This document shows positions 33,654 through 42,389 of a stretch of 64,000 bases of DNA, in pieces (positions within the stretch are counted from its first letter, which is position 1; every line of letters begins with the position of its first letter). The DNA comes from Propionibacteriaceae bacterium (GTDB lineage: Bacteria; Actinomycetota; Actinomycetes; Propionibacteriales; Propionibacteriaceae). Made by a program: the position numbers and the translations under genes. The notes under the pieces are model-generated. The model did not search any database and was not told where the DNA came from. It worked only from the letters and a program-made list of their open reading frames with translations. The stretch covers positions 1-64,000 of the forward strand of contig JAISAO010000054.1 of NCBI GenBank assembly GCA_031266665.1, read 5' to 3'.

Positions 33654-34054
33654 ACCCGATCGAGCCTGGCGTCTACCGCCTCACCCGGGCCGATGTGGTG
33701 CGCTACGCCGGCGCCTCGGGCGACTTCAACCCCATCCACTGGTCCGACCGCCAGGCCCGCGCCATCGGCCTGCCCGGCGTCATCGGCCATGGCCTGCTGA
33801 CCATGGGCCTGGCCCTGCGCGTGGTCACGGACTGGGCCGGCGACCCGGCCGCCATCCGCTCCTACCGCGCCCGCTTCGCCCGCCCGGTGGTCGTCCCCGA
33901 CAACGATGATGGCGTCGAGGTCCGGGTGGTGGGCAAGGTCGTGGCCGAGGGCGAGTCGTCGGTCACCGTCCGCCTCGATGTCGTGGTCGGCGGCGGTCCG
34001 GTCCTGTCCAAGGTGATGGTCGAGGTCGCCCGACCGACCCCGCCCGCCCCGTGA
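33650..34054 (+). CDS. hadB: MaoC-like dehydratase catalytic subunit (HadB-like)
   Basis: A 134-residue MaoC hot-dog protein beginning at GTG 33650, overlapping the previous stop. The catalytic Asp/His segment is visible: GDFNPIHWSDRQARAIGLPG followed by VIGHGLLTMGL. It pairs with the HadA-like subunit upstream. The stop overlaps the murB start (GTGA at 34051-34054), so three genes are translationally coupled. Confidence 0.9.
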   Translation: MNPIEPGVYRLTRADVVRYAGASGDFNPIHWSDRQARAIGLPGVIGHGLLTMGLALRVVTDWAGDPAAIRSYRARFARPVVVPDNDDGVEVRVVGKVVAEGESSVTVRLDVVVGGGPVLSKVMVEVARPTPPAP

Positions 34055-35277
34055 CGGACTCCCGCCGACTGGCCGACCACACCACCTTCCGCGTCGGCGG
34101 CCCGGCCGACCGCCTGATCCGGGCCGAGACCGAGGCCGAGTTGATCGCCGCCGTCCGCCAGGCCGACCGGGACCACACCCCCCTGCTCGTCCTGGCCGGC
34201 GGCTCCAATGTCCTGGTGGGCGACGACGGCTTCCCCGGCACGGTCGTCCTAGTGGCCCACCGAGGCCGGTCCGCCACCCGCCCGCCCGCCGAAACCACGT
34301 CCGACCGGGCCATGTCCGACCGGGCCATGTCCGACCAAGCCACGCCCGACAGCTCCAGGTCCCTTGGCGCCACGCGCCTGGCCGTCGCGGTCGCCCCGTC
34401 GCCCGACACTCCCGTGTCCGCCCACGCCCTGGGCGCCACGCCCGCTCGCGCGCCCGGCGTCACATCTGCCCCGCCCGACGACACCACCACGGTCCTGGTC
34501 ACGGCCGCCGCCGGGGAGGTCTGGGACGAGCTAGTGGCTTGGACCGTGGACCAGGGTTGGAGCGGGCTGGAGGCCCTGTCCGGGGTGCCCGGCCTGGTGG
34601 GGGCGGCCCCGGTGCAGAACATCGGCGCCTACGGGGCCGAGATCGCCACCGTCGTCGCCCGGGTGCGCGTCTTCGACCGTCGCACCAACCAGGTCCGCGT
34701 TTTGTCGCCGGCCGACTGCGGCTTCGGCTACCGCGTCTCCGACTTCAAGCGCCAGCCGGACCGCCACGTCATCCTCAGCCTCGACCTGCGCCTGAGGCCG
34801 GGCGGCGCCTCGGCCCCGATCCAGCACGCCGAACTGGCCCGCCGCCTCGGTGTCGAGCCGGGCGCCACGGCCCCGCCGGCGGCCGTCCGCCGGGCCGTCC
34901 TCGAGTTGCGCCGGTCCAAGGGCATGGTCCTCGATCCCGACGACCACGACACCTGGTCCGCCGGCAGTTTCTTCACCAACCCGCTGCTGCCGGCCGATCA
35001 GGCGGCCGCCCTGCCGGGTGAGACCCCCCGCTACCTCCAGCCGGACGGCCGGGTCAAGCTGTCGGCCGCCTGGCTGATCGAACAAGCCGGCTTCCTCCGT
35101 GGCTACGGCGACGGCCCGGCTGGGTTGTCCAGCCGCCACGTCCTGGCCCTGACCAACCGGGGCCAGGCCCGCGCCGCCGACATCTTGGCCTTGGCTAGGA
35201 CCATCCGCGCCCGGGTCGAAGACCGCTTCGGCGTCACCTTGACCCCGGAGCCGGTCCTGGTCAATTGCCAACTCTGA
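34051..35277 (+). CDS. murB: UDP-N-acetylenolpyruvoylglucosamine reductase with insertion
   Basis: MurB makes UDP-N-acetylmuramate for peptidoglycan. The FAD-binding N terminus (TTFRVGGPADRLI, LLVLAGGSNVLVGDDGF), the core GAAPVQNIGAYGAE, the late AGSFFTNP and the C-terminal WLIEQAGF are present. At 408 residues it exceeds the usual 330 to 360. The extra 75 residues (about 73 to 148) separate GTVVLVAHRG from VTAAAGEVWDELV and contain a tandem SDRAMSDRAMSDQA. The start is GTG 34051. The last 165 bases recur at 38865-39029 after an accessory island. Confidence 0.93.
   Translation: MTDSRRLADHTTFRVGGPADRLIRAETEAELIAAVRQADRDHTPLLVLAGGSNVLVGDDGFPGTVVLVAHRGRSATRPPAETTSDRAMSDRAMSDQATPDSSRSLGATRLAVAVAPSPDTPVSAHALGATPARAPGVTSAPPDDTTTVLVTAAAGEVWDELVAWTVDQGWSGLEALSGVPGLVGAAPVQNIGAYGAEIATVVARVRVFDRRTNQVRVLSPADCGFGYRVSDFKRQPDRHVILSLDLRLRPGGASAPIQHAELARRLGVEPGATAPPAAVRRAVLELRRSKGMVLDPDDHDTWSAGSFFTNPLLPADQAAALPGETPRYLQPDGRVKLSAAWLIEQAGFLRGYGDGPAGLSSRHVLALTNRGQARAADILALARTIRARVEDRFGVTLTPEPVLVNCQL
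35113..35277 (+). repeat. murB 3' end, copy 1 of a duplicated segment
   Basis: The segment from GGCCCGGCTGGGTTGTCCAG to the murB stop is repeated in the same orientation at 38865-39029 with high but imperfect identity and equal length. Confidence 0.85.
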
Positions 35278-35396
35278 CCTCCGGCGGCCAGGGCTCGAGC
35301 TACAGGCGCCGAGAGTTCGCGCGGGCCGCCCCAGGCCTGGAAGTTAAGTTATCGTTTGACGCATTTTGCTTTGGCTGAGAAGTAAGAAGGACGATC

Positions 35397-35567
35397 ATGG
35401 ATGGGCAAGCCTGGCGACAAGCGCAGAGCCAAGCCTGCCGGCCTAACGCCTTCAAGCCCGCGCCAGTCTCCGGCGAGACCGTCTTAGCCAGGTTCGACGG
35501 GCGTCGGCGCCGCCAAGGCTTTATGCGCCGACGAGCCGCTTCAACGCCCCCTCACATGCTAAGGTGA
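35397..35567 (+). CDS. Possible small protein, 56 residues
   Basis: An ATG at 35397 is preceded by AAGAAGGAC, a fair ribosome-binding site, and the frame runs to TGA at 35565. It is rich in Arg and Ala (MDGQAWRQAQSQACRPNAF at the start). No family is recognised. It sits at the left edge of the island between the two murB 3' ends. It may be a chance frame. Confidence 0.3.
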   Translation: MDGQAWRQAQSQACRPNAFKPAPVSGETVLARFDGRRRRQGFMRRRAASTPPHMLR

Positions 35568-35599
35568 GTTAATCGCTGTTGTCCTCCGAAGGGATCTCG

Positions 35600-35893
35600 A
35601 TGACAGAGCCTCCCGCGCGGTGTTGGCATGAGAACGAGGCCAGGGCTCTCCTGGCCGGCGACCTAGCTGTGGCCCATGATCTGGCCCGAGACGGTTTGTG
35701 GGCGCTGAACCCGGTCTCCGACCATCTGGGGGCCGCCTGGAGGGGCGGGACCGCACGCGAGGTCTTCGGCTACGCCCTGCAGGATCAGAAAACGACCCTG
35801 GTGTCGGTCTGTCAGGAGGTCTAGGACGCCATCCAGGCCGCCCGCGTGGCGGAGCCGGAGGGCTGGTATGTGATCTGCGAGCCAACGCCGTGA
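35600..35893 (+). pseudogene. Small WXG100/ESX-like gene interrupted by an in-frame TAG
   Basis: ATG 35600 follows GAAGGGA. The frame codes 74 residues (MTEPPARCWHENEARALL at the start) up to TAG at 35822-35824, then continues open for 22 codons to a TGA at 35891-35893 that overlaps the next gene's GTG. That coupling and the sensible sequence after the stop (DAIQAARVAEPEGWYVICEP) suggest the ancestral gene was 97 codons and was hit by a nonsense change at codon 75. A leaky stop is an alternative. The helical small-protein character and the large partner downstream recall ESX-type gene pairs; the family is not certain. Confidence 0.6.
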
Positions 35894-37959
35894 CCGACGT
35901 TAACATCAACATCGAGGCCATGCGGGCCATGCTGAACGGCCTGCACAAGGCCCGGACCAACGTCGACGACCTCAAAACCAAACTGGACGCCCTCCTAAAC
36001 AAGGCCACCACAGATCACGGCGGCCGCCTGGTCGAGGCTTCGACCGGCCGCTTGGGCTATGTCTTGTTCTGGATCGATGACAGCATCCCCGACATCAACC
36101 GCCGCCTGGCCCTGGCCGAGGATGTGGCCTCGGCCACGCCCAGTTTCCGGCCCGGCGACACCGTTTGGATCGACGACGACCGGATCACCGGCTTGTCCGT
36201 CGGCCAGGCCGCCGCCCGGGGACGGGAGATCGCCCAACGCCTGACCGACCAGCAGATGACCGACCAGGACTGGGAAGACCTCATATCGTTGTCTGCGGAC
36301 CCTTATTTCGCCGTCGCCTTGGCCAACCACTGCCCCCCGGAGACTTTGGCTCAGACGGCCTTGAGTCTGTCCGGCCAGTATCAGACCCGCCTGCAGTACC
36401 AGGGCGACGAGTACGCGGCCTACCAGGCCATGGGCGGCGACCAAGCGCTGACCGACTGGGCGGCCGGCCAAGCCGACGCTTACCAGCAAAGGCTCGCGTC
36501 GTTGGGCACTGTGTTGGGCGCGGCCACTCGGACGGGGCAGTTGTACCAGGGTTACGCCGACCAGGTGGTGGCGGTCCTCCACCAGCAGGGACCCCTGCCG
36601 GCGGCCATGGGCGCGGTCCTCGGGTATGGCGTTTACTCCACCGGTTTTGCATACACCATCGCCGCTGATGTTTATGACTATGAGCGTGGCGGCGACTTCT
36701 CCGGCACTTGGAGCCAGGGCGTGGCCGGCGGGACCTACTTCACCTTACCGGACGGCACCAGCCTGACCGACCCCATGCCCGGAGTCATGGCCATGCTGTC
36801 CACCAGCCCCGAAGCCGCCCAACGATTTTTCACCCAGGGCGGCAGCACGACCGTGACCATCAACGGGCAACAATTCGAGGTCAACAGCCGTCTCCAGTAC
36901 CTCATAGCCGAACGGATCTGGGCCGTCGGTCACGGCAGCGACGAGGGCGATGGCCTGGGACGAGCACTAGAGGTGGCAACAACCGTTCCCGGAGGCCAAG
37001 ACTTCAGCCAGACATCAGCCGCAATCTTGAATGAGATGCTAGCCACGATTCAAGAGCGAAGCGCCCGAAAGGATGGCTGGGACATAGGCGACATTTTGGG
37101 ATCCAATCACCAGAAATGGTGTCCGTATGTGGGGTTGCAAGATCATATTGACGCGATTCGGTTAGCTTGGCAGCCGGACTTTTCTGCTGGCTCTGTGGAT
37201 GGCTTTCATCTCGGCCTTCCTCAGCGACCCGACTTCACCTGGGACGAAGGGTTTGAGTGGGGCACGGCGTCACCCACTGCCGACGACTACGCTAGTCGGT
37301 TGCGCTGGGAGGCGCAACTGTACGGCGCGAGAACCCTCAGGGCTGACTTGGATGATGCGACGCAGATGTATGCGCATTACTGGGACAATGACGGGAAACC
37401 ACTGGCATTCGATTATGAAGAGGCCTACCTCGAAGATGACAACATTCGCGCGGCAGTGGATGCTGAACTCGGTCGAGTCCGTACCGCCGCAGATGATCTC
37501 GCCCAAGACGGTTTTCCCGTGTTTCCCATCACCGGTGACCCTCACGCCGCTAAGCCATACCCTTCAACCGAGAACTGGCAGAAGACCATAGGCGACCACC
37601 AGATGTGGTCCAGTGCGGATGTCAGCGTTGTCGGCCAGACCGTCACAATGACCGTGACAGTGCATGCGGAGGATCATTACAATTTCAATCCCGGGCAACA
37701 AGACATAGCATCTGGTGCCCCTGACAACGACAATGGTCGCTTCACGGAACTTGGCTGGGCCAAACCGTTCGACACCCATGGGGAGTTGACCCGCACGATC
37801 ACATGGACGCTGGGAGAAGGATCTGAGTCGAGCGCCACGACTGACTCAGGCAGCCCCGAATTCAACGCGGGGCGAGAAGACCGTTCCGACGGCGGCGGCC
37901 GAGGCTCGGCCGATGCGAGGCCGGCCGGTGGCCGAGATACGGGGCGTGTCAATGGCTAG
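35890..37959 (+). CDS. Large protein of unknown function, possible type VII-secreted effector
   Basis: A GTG at 35890 overlapping the previous stop gives 689 residues. The N-terminal 80 residues are helical (INIEAMRAMLNGLHKARTNV), like WXG/LXG-type leaders. There is no signal peptide or transmembrane segment. The middle is Gly/Ala-rich helical, and the C-terminal 170 residues look like a separate beta-rich domain (ADVSVVGQTVTMTVTVHAED, then FNPGQQDIASGAPDNDNGRF). Proteins of this style occur near ESX loci in actinobacteria and are poorly characterised. I see no known toxin motif. From about 36990 the DNA is less GC-rich than the surrounding genes. Confidence 0.65.
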   Translation: MTDVNINIEAMRAMLNGLHKARTNVDDLKTKLDALLNKATTDHGGRLVEASTGRLGYVLFWIDDSIPDINRRLALAEDVASATPSFRPGDTVWIDDDRITGLSVGQAAARGREIAQRLTDQQMTDQDWEDLISLSADPYFAVALANHCPPETLAQTALSLSGQYQTRLQYQGDEYAAYQAMGGDQALTDWAAGQADAYQQRLASLGTVLGAATRTGQLYQGYADQVVAVLHQQGPLPAAMGAVLGYGVYSTGFAYTIAADVYDYERGGDFSGTWSQGVAGGTYFTLPDGTSLTDPMPGVMAMLSTSPEAAQRFFTQGGSTTVTINGQQFEVNSRLQYLIAERIWAVGHGSDEGDGLGRALEVATTVPGGQDFSQTSAAILNEMLATIQERSARKDGWDIGDILGSNHQKWCPYVGLQDHIDAIRLAWQPDFSAGSVDGFHLGLPQRPDFTWDEGFEWGTASPTADDYASRLRWEAQLYGARTLRADLDDATQMYAHYWDNDGKPLAFDYEEAYLEDDNIRAAVDAELGRVRTAADDLAQDGFPVFPITGDPHAAKPYPSTENWQKTIGDHQMWSSADVSVVGQTVTMTVTVHAEDHYNFNPGQQDIASGAPDNDNGRFTELGWAKPFDTHGELTRTITWTLGEGSESSATTDSGSPEFNAGREDRSDGGGRGSADARPAGGRDTGRVNG

Positions 37960-38461
37960 ACGCTCACTGACTCTCCTGGCCACCGCGATTCTATCCGCCG
38001 CCTGCATGTCCGTCGCAGGTTGTGAGGCGGCCAGACCCGACAACGATAGGACCGGGATAATCATGAATCCAGCCGCCGAAAAGAACGGCACCGGCGAACG
38101 CCGGTCCGACATGGAGCCCTTGGTCCAGCGGTTCCCGCTGCTGAGCGGTGCCACGGTGGCCGTCTGGTACTCGGGCACCACGGGCTCCGCGTCCGAAATC
38201 GGCCCGTCGACCTATTGGATCGATGCGGTGGTCACAGTCGACGCTGAGACCGCGACCGCCATCGAGGCCGACCCCACCCTGACGGCCGTCGCTGACCAAC
38301 CCGACGTCGTGGCCGCGCTTCAACCAGAACTGCCGACGGGCTTGGTCACGAGTGCCGCTCTCGAGGACTCCCTGACGGCCGGCGGGGACCCGGCGTTCGT
38401 GGTGACAGCCTTCTATTCCCCGGCCACGCACAAAGTGGTCATTAGCGCCTACGGCCAGTGA
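37952..38461 (+). CDS. Predicted lipoprotein of unknown function
   Basis: The ATG at 37952 overlaps the end of the large island gene. The 169-residue product has a signal peptide (RRSLTLLATAILSAACM) and lipobox SVAGC, then a small domain with no match I recognise (VAVWYSGTTGSASEIGPSTY). An earlier in-frame start at 37913 would bury the signal peptide. As a surface lipoprotein encoded right after a probable secreted protein it could be an immunity or accessory factor. Confidence 0.7.
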   Translation: MARRSLTLLATAILSAACMSVAGCEAARPDNDRTGIIMNPAAEKNGTGERRSDMEPLVQRFPLLSGATVAVWYSGTTGSASEIGPSTYWIDAVVTVDAETATAIEADPTLTAVADQPDVVAALQPELPTGLVTSAALEDSLTAGGDPAFVVTAFYSPATHKVVISAYGQ

Positions 38462-38499
38462 CTGCCACCGACGTCGCCCATGGCCGAGAAAATGGACTG

Positions 38500-38814
38500 A
38501 TGGCGAAAATGGGAACCCGGGCGATGGTATACAAGCCGTGCCTGGCCGCGACGCTGATCGTCGCGCTCGTGGCCGGCGGCTGCGCCAAGACGGGAGACGA
38601 CGACATAAATACTGGATACTGGGGCGCGTCGGACGACCAGCTCTACTTGCCAGACGAGTCGAAGAGCCTCGTGGCCGGCTGCGACCTGACCCCGGAGAAC
38701 ACCTATCTGGTCAACCTGAGAGATTTCCTCTTGCAGGAAGAGTCGAACTTGACTAACCGGTCACCGGATGAGGTGCGCGCGCTGTTGGCCGACTACCATC
38801 TGAGCCGCCGATGA
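38500..38814 (+). CDS. Small predicted lipoprotein of unknown function
   Basis: About 104 residues from ATG 38500. A GTG at 38458 overlapping the previous stop is an alternative but gives an unusually long leader. Hydrophobic segment [13 protein letters not shown] is followed by the lipobox Cys (VAGGC). The mature part is acidic ([20 protein letters not shown]). It overlaps by four bases the ATG that opens the murB-derived fragment. No family recognised. Confidence 0.65.
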   Translation: MAKMGTRAMVYKPCLAATLIVALVAGGCAKTGDDDINTGYWGASDDQLYLPDESKSLVAGCDLTPENTYLVNLRDFLLQEESNLTNRSPDEVRALLADYHLSRR

Positions 38815-39029
38815 ACGCTCGTTCCGGGCGCGAGCGGCCAAGACCCCAGCCGGGTGCCACGACCGGCCCGGCTGGGCTGTCCAGCCGCCACGTCCTGGCC
38901 CTGACCAACCGGGGCCAGGCCCGCGCCGCTGACATCTTGGCCCTGGCCCGGACCATCCGCGCCGGGGTGGCGGACCGTTTCGGCGTCACCTTGGAGCCCG
39001 AGCCGGTCCTGGTCAACTGTCAGCTCTGA
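38811..39029 (+). pseudogene. murB 3' fragment at the right end of the island
   Basis: A 72-codon frame. The first 18 codons are unrelated; the other 54 repeat the MurB C terminus ([20 protein letters not shown] through [10 protein letters not shown]). It lacks every MurB active-site region, so it cannot be an enzyme. The ATG overlaps the previous stop (ATGA), which may keep it translated. DNA identity with 35113-35277 is high but not complete, so the copy is not recent or came from a related strain. Confidence 0.85.
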
Positions 39030-39030
39030 C

Positions 39031-39193
39031 CTAGATGGTTAATTCCAAGCCATGGGCTCGTCTTCGCGCCCAGACGACGCGCCGGCGGCGTCCTCGTCGG
39101 TCGGCGATGCCACACATCGCCTCCCTCCCCTTCCTGGCCGGCCCGCCGCCTGAGCGCGAATCCATCGCCCAGCCCTTGGAATCAACCATCTAG
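39031..39193. mobile_element. MITE-like element, family 1, copy A
   Basis: 163 bases bounded by CTAGATGGTTAATTCCAAG and its inverted complement (one mismatch in the right end). It starts two bases after the stop of the murB fragment. The interior matches copy B (43937-44099) in reverse complement. No coding capacity. Confidence 0.85.
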
Positions 39194-39336
39194 GCGCCAC
39201 GGATACCGCCCTGTCGGCCGATCAGCCCGAGACGTCCTCGGCCCTGGCCCGATCCCCGGGCCGAGCCGCGCGGCGGAGCGGATCGGCGCCCGGGTCCTCT
39301 ACAGTTTTAGGCGTAGGCGAGTGAGAGGACCAGTCC

Positions 39337-40104
39337 ATGCCTGGTGGGGAGGCTGTGGCCAGAGCCGCCGATCCCGGGGCCGCGCCGCCCGCGGCCATCG
39401 CCGTCAGCGGGCTGAGGGTGGTGCGGGGTCGGCGGGCGGTGCTGCCCGATTTGAGCTTGAGCGTTGCCGCCGGCCGGGTGACCGGCCTGTTGGGGCCGTC
39501 GGGCGGGGGTAAAACCACGTTGATGCGGGCCATCGTCGGGACGCAGCAGATCGCCGGCGGCACGGTCGAAGTGCTGGGACTGCCGGCCGGCGCGCCGGCT
39601 TTGCGGCGGCGCGTAGGCTATATGACGCAGGCGGCCTCGGTCTACCCGGATCTGACGGCGCGGGAGAATCTGGCCTATTTCGCCGCCCTGCTGGACGTGG
39701 ACTCACAGCGGGTGGACGAGGTCATCCGGCGGGTCGACCTGGAGAGCCACGCCCACGACCTGGTGGGGCGCCTGTCCGGCGGCCAGCGCTCCCGCGTGTC
39801 CTTGGCGGTGGCCTTGCTGGGCCGGCCGGAGGTGTTGGTGCTGGACGAGCCGACGGTCGGTCTCGACCCGCTGCTGAGGCAATCATTGTGGGAACTGTTC
39901 GGACAATTGGCGGCCGGCGGGACCTGTTTATTGGTCTCCTCCCATGTGATGGACGAGGCCGCCCGTTGCGATCACTTGGTCTTATTGCGCCAGGGACGGG
40001 TCCTGGCCGACACCACGCCCGCCGGCCTGCTGGCGCTGACGGGCGCGGACGACACGGAGGCGGCCTTCCTGGCCTTGGCGCTCCAGGCGGGCGGCGAGCG
40101 ATGA
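39337..40104 (+). CDS. ABC transporter ATP-binding protein
   Basis: A 255-residue ABC ATPase with Walker A GPSGGGKTTL, signature LSGGQRSRVSLAVALL, Walker B VLVLDEPTVGLD and the switch His (LLVSSHVMDE). It belongs to the ABC-2 exporter group (multidrug or daunorubicin-resistance type). Its stop overlaps the permease ATG (ATGA at 40101-40104). The exported substrate is unknown. ATG 39337 follows a weak ribosome-binding site. Confidence 0.93.
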   Translation: MPGGEAVARAADPGAAPPAAIAVSGLRVVRGRRAVLPDLSLSVAAGRVTGLLGPSGGGKTTLMRAIVGTQQIAGGTVEVLGLPAGAPALRRRVGYMTQAASVYPDLTARENLAYFAALLDVDSQRVDEVIRRVDLESHAHDLVGRLSGGQRSRVSLAVALLGRPEVLVLDEPTVGLDPLLRQSLWELFGQLAAGGTCLLVSSHVMDEAARCDHLVLLRQGRVLADTTPAGLLALTGADDTEAAFLALALQAGGER

Positions 40105-40835
40105 GCCCCAAACGAGTCTGGGCCACGGCCGGGCGCCTGCTGCGACAACTCCGCCACGACCCGAGGTCCTTGGGCCTGATCGTGGTGGTGCCGTGTTTGG
40201 TCTTGGGGCTCTTGGCCTGGATGTTCCAAGACCAGCCCCAGATCATGGATCAGTGGGGGCCGCTGCTATTGGCCGTCTTCCCCGCCCTGGTCATGTTTTT
40301 GATCACGTCTGTCACGACGCAGCGGGAACGGGCGGCCGGCACCTTGGAGCGTCTGATGACGTTGCCCATCTCGAAGGGCGAATTCCTGGGCGGCTACGCC
40401 ATCGCCTTCGGCCTGCTGGCGGCGCTCCAGGCGGTGGTGCTGACAGCGTGGGCCCACTGGGTCTGCGGCATGGACGTGGCCGGGTCGTTGTGGGGCTTGG
40501 CGGCGGTGGCGGTGTTGGACGCCGTTTTGGGCTCCACCCTCGGCATCGCCGCCTCGGCCGTGGCCCGGACGGAGTTCCAGGCCGTCCAAATGATGCCGGT
40601 GGTGATCGTGCCCCAACTGCTCGTCTGCGGCCTGGTGATGCCGCGCGCGGCCATGCCGCGGCTGTTGGAGTGGCTGTCGGACATCGCGCCGCTGACCTAC
40701 GCCGTCCAAGCCGTCCAAGACATCGCGGCCGGCGGCGGCTGGGACGAGGCCGGTCCCGATGTGGCGATTGTGGCCGGTTTCATCGTCTTGGCCCTGGCCG
40801 GTGCGGTCCTCACCCTGCGGCGGCGCGGGGCTTAG
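40101..40835 (+). CDS. ABC-2 type transporter permease
   Basis: A 244-residue membrane protein with six hydrophobic segments (LGLIVVVPCLVLGLLAW, LLAVFPALVMFLIT and others) and the ABC-2 loop QRERAAGTLERLMTLPISKG. It is translationally coupled to its ATPase. Its stop codon overlaps head-on with that of the small minus-strand CxxC gene. Confidence 0.93.
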   Translation: MSPKRVWATAGRLLRQLRHDPRSLGLIVVVPCLVLGLLAWMFQDQPQIMDQWGPLLLAVFPALVMFLITSVTTQRERAAGTLERLMTLPISKGEFLGGYAIAFGLLAALQAVVLTAWAHWVCGMDVAGSLWGLAAVAVLDAVLGSTLGIAASAVARTEFQAVQMMPVVIVPQLLVCGLVMPRAAMPRLLEWLSDIAPLTYAVQAVQDIAAGGGWDEAGPDVAIVAGFIVLALAGAVLTLRRRGA

Positions 40836-40996
40836 ACCGGGCGGCGCGTCTCCTGGGGGGTGTGGGCCTCCTGGGGGGTGTGGGTGCCGTCGCACCACTG
40901 GTCCGCTGGCACGACGGCTTTGACCCGGTCGATGTGCTGGCCGCAACCGGTCCAAGTGGTCTTGCCGCAGACCTGACAGGTCACCGCTCGGCACAT
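40832..40996 (-). CDS. Small CxxC-type protein, 54 residues
   Basis: The ATG at 40996 is preceded by AAGGAGACAACATC, a very good ribosome-binding site. The product starts MCRAVTCQVCGKTTWTGCGQ and has a likely metal site of CxxC, Cys and His (CQVCGKTTWTGCGQH). Similar tiny proteins are common in actinobacteria and are unnamed. The tail has HTPQEA / HTPQET from an 18-base duplication. It overlaps the permease stop by two bases, end to end. It is probably co-transcribed with mnmA or convergent with the permease. Confidence 0.75.
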   Translation of the reverse strand: MCRAVTCQVCGKTTWTGCGQHIDRVKAVVPADQWCDGTHTPQEAHTPQETRRPV

Positions 40997-41028
40997 GATG
41001 TTGTCTCCTTCGTCGGTTGTCGGCTGGG

Positions 41029-42282
41029 CTAAGCGGCGGCCGCTGGGCGGCCGGCCGCCGGCTCGTGGCCAAGGGTCGTGGCGTGATCGGGTGTCGTGGC
41101 GTGGCCGGGTGTTGGCGGGCGGACGCGCCCCGGCGGCGGGGCGGCGGCGTCAGTCGTCCTCGGGGAGGCGTCGGTCGGAGCCCCAGAGTCGTCAGCCGTC
41201 CCGGTGGCGGCGGTGGCGACGACGGTGGCCGAGCCCACCACCTGGTCGCCGTCGTAAAAAACGGCCGTCTGGCCCGAGGCCAAGCCGTCGGCCGGCTCCA
41301 GCAGGTCGACTCGGACGCCCTCGGCGGTCGGGCTGACGACGGCCGGCAGGGGGCGGCCGTGGGCCCGCAGTTGGACGGCGGCCGGGAACGGCCCGGCGGG
41401 GGGCCGGCCGGCGATCCAGAGCGGGGGACAGCCGTGGATCTGGTCCACCCGCAGGGCGGCGCGGGGGCCGACCACGACTGTGTTGGTCTCGGCCTCGACC
41501 CGTAGGACGTGGCGCGGCCGGCCGTCGGCCGCCGGTCGGGTCAGGCGCAGGCCGCGGCGCTGGCCGACGGTGAAGGCGAAGGCGCCTTGGTGGTGGCCCA
41601 GGACGGCGCCGGACTGGTCCACGATGGGGCCGGGGCGGGCGCCCAGCTTGTCGCGCAACCAGCCCGGGGTGTCGCCGTCGGCCACGAAACAAATGTCATA
41701 GGAATCCGGCTTGTCGGCCACCCGCAGGCCGAGGCCGGCCGCCTCCCGGCGGACCTGGGCCTTGGGCGTGTCCCCCAGGGGGAAATAAGCCCGTCGCAAC
41801 TGCTCTTGGGTGATGACGGCCAGGACGTAGGACTGGTCCTTGGCCGGGTCCGCCGCCCGCCACAACTCGGCTTCTGCCGAGGTCCGCTCCACCCGGGCGT
41901 AGTGCCCCGTCACCACGCCGTCGAAGCCCAACGACAAGGCTCGTTCCAAGACGGCGGCGAACTTGATCCGCTCGTTGCAACGCAAACACGGGTTGGGGGT
42001 GCGGCCGGCGGCGTACTCGGACACGAAGTCCGCCACCACGTCGCGCTGGAACGGCTCCGACAGGTCCCAGACGTAGAACGGCAGGCCCAACTGGTCGGCC
42101 ACCCGGCGGGCGTCGTTGGCGTCCTCCAAGGAGCAGCAGCCGCGCGAGCCCGTCCGCTGGCTGGCCGGGTGGCGCGACAGGGCCAGGTGGACGGCCGTGA
42201 CGTCGTGTCCGGCCGCCGTCATCCGGGCCGCCGCCACGGCCGAGTCGACGCCGCCGGAGAGGGCCGCCACCAGCCGCGCCAT
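41029..42282 (-). CDS. mnmA: tRNA-specific 2-thiouridylase
   Basis: MnmA thiolates U34 of Glu, Gln and Lys tRNAs. The PP-loop ATP site ([13 protein letters not shown]), catalytic Cys in [16 protein letters not shown] and the second Cys in [15 protein letters not shown] are present. The 417-residue length includes about 55 extra C-terminal residues of low complexity ([19 protein letters not shown]). ATG 42282 overlaps the stop of a micro-ORF that links it to nifS, whose sulfur it uses. Confidence 0.93.
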   Translation of the reverse strand: MARLVAALSGGVDSAVAAARMTAAGHDVTAVHLALSRHPASQRTGSRGCCSLEDANDARRVADQLGLPFYVWDLSEPFQRDVVADFVSEYAAGRTPNPCLRCNERIKFAAVLERALSLGFDGVVTGHYARVERTSAEAELWRAADPAKDQSYVLAVITQEQLRRAYFPLGDTPKAQVRREAAGLGLRVADKPDSYDICFVADGDTPGWLRDKLGARPGPIVDQSGAVLGHHQGAFAFTVGQRRGLRLTRPAADGRPRHVLRVEAETNTVVVGPRAALRVDQIHGCPPLWIAGRPPAGPFPAAVQLRAHGRPLPAVVSPTAEGVRVDLLEPADGLASGQTAVFYDGDQVVGSATVVATAATGTADDSGAPTDASPRTTDAAAPPPGRVRPPTPGHATTPDHATTLGHEPAAGRPAAAA

Positions 42283-42389
42283 CACTCGCCCCCCGCCGCC
42301 TGCGCCCGCAGCGGGGTCGTTGTCGAAGTGATCGTCGGCCTTTCCCCGCCGCCCGTGCCCCGGATCGGGTCCGCCACCAATGGCGCCAT
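42282..42389 (-). CDS. Micro-ORF B between nifS and mnmA, 35 codons
   Basis: Starts at ATG 42389, ends in TGA overlapping the mnmA ATG (TGATG). It ends LRAQAAGGE, the same C terminus as the preceding micro-ORF and much like NifS (RARTAGGE). It appears to serve as a coupling cassette rather than code for a useful protein. Confidence 0.5.
   Translation of the reverse strand: MAPLVADPIRGTGGGERPTITSTTTPLRAQAAGGE

Noticed and set aside
35113..35277. tRNA-type attachment site for the murB island
   Set aside because: The repeat is the coding end of murB, not a tRNA, and no integrase is present, so I do not call it an att site.
39031..39193. Insertion sequence with a transposase next to murB
   Set aside because: The element is 163 bases without coding capacity, and I found no transposase or integrase gene anywhere in the window.
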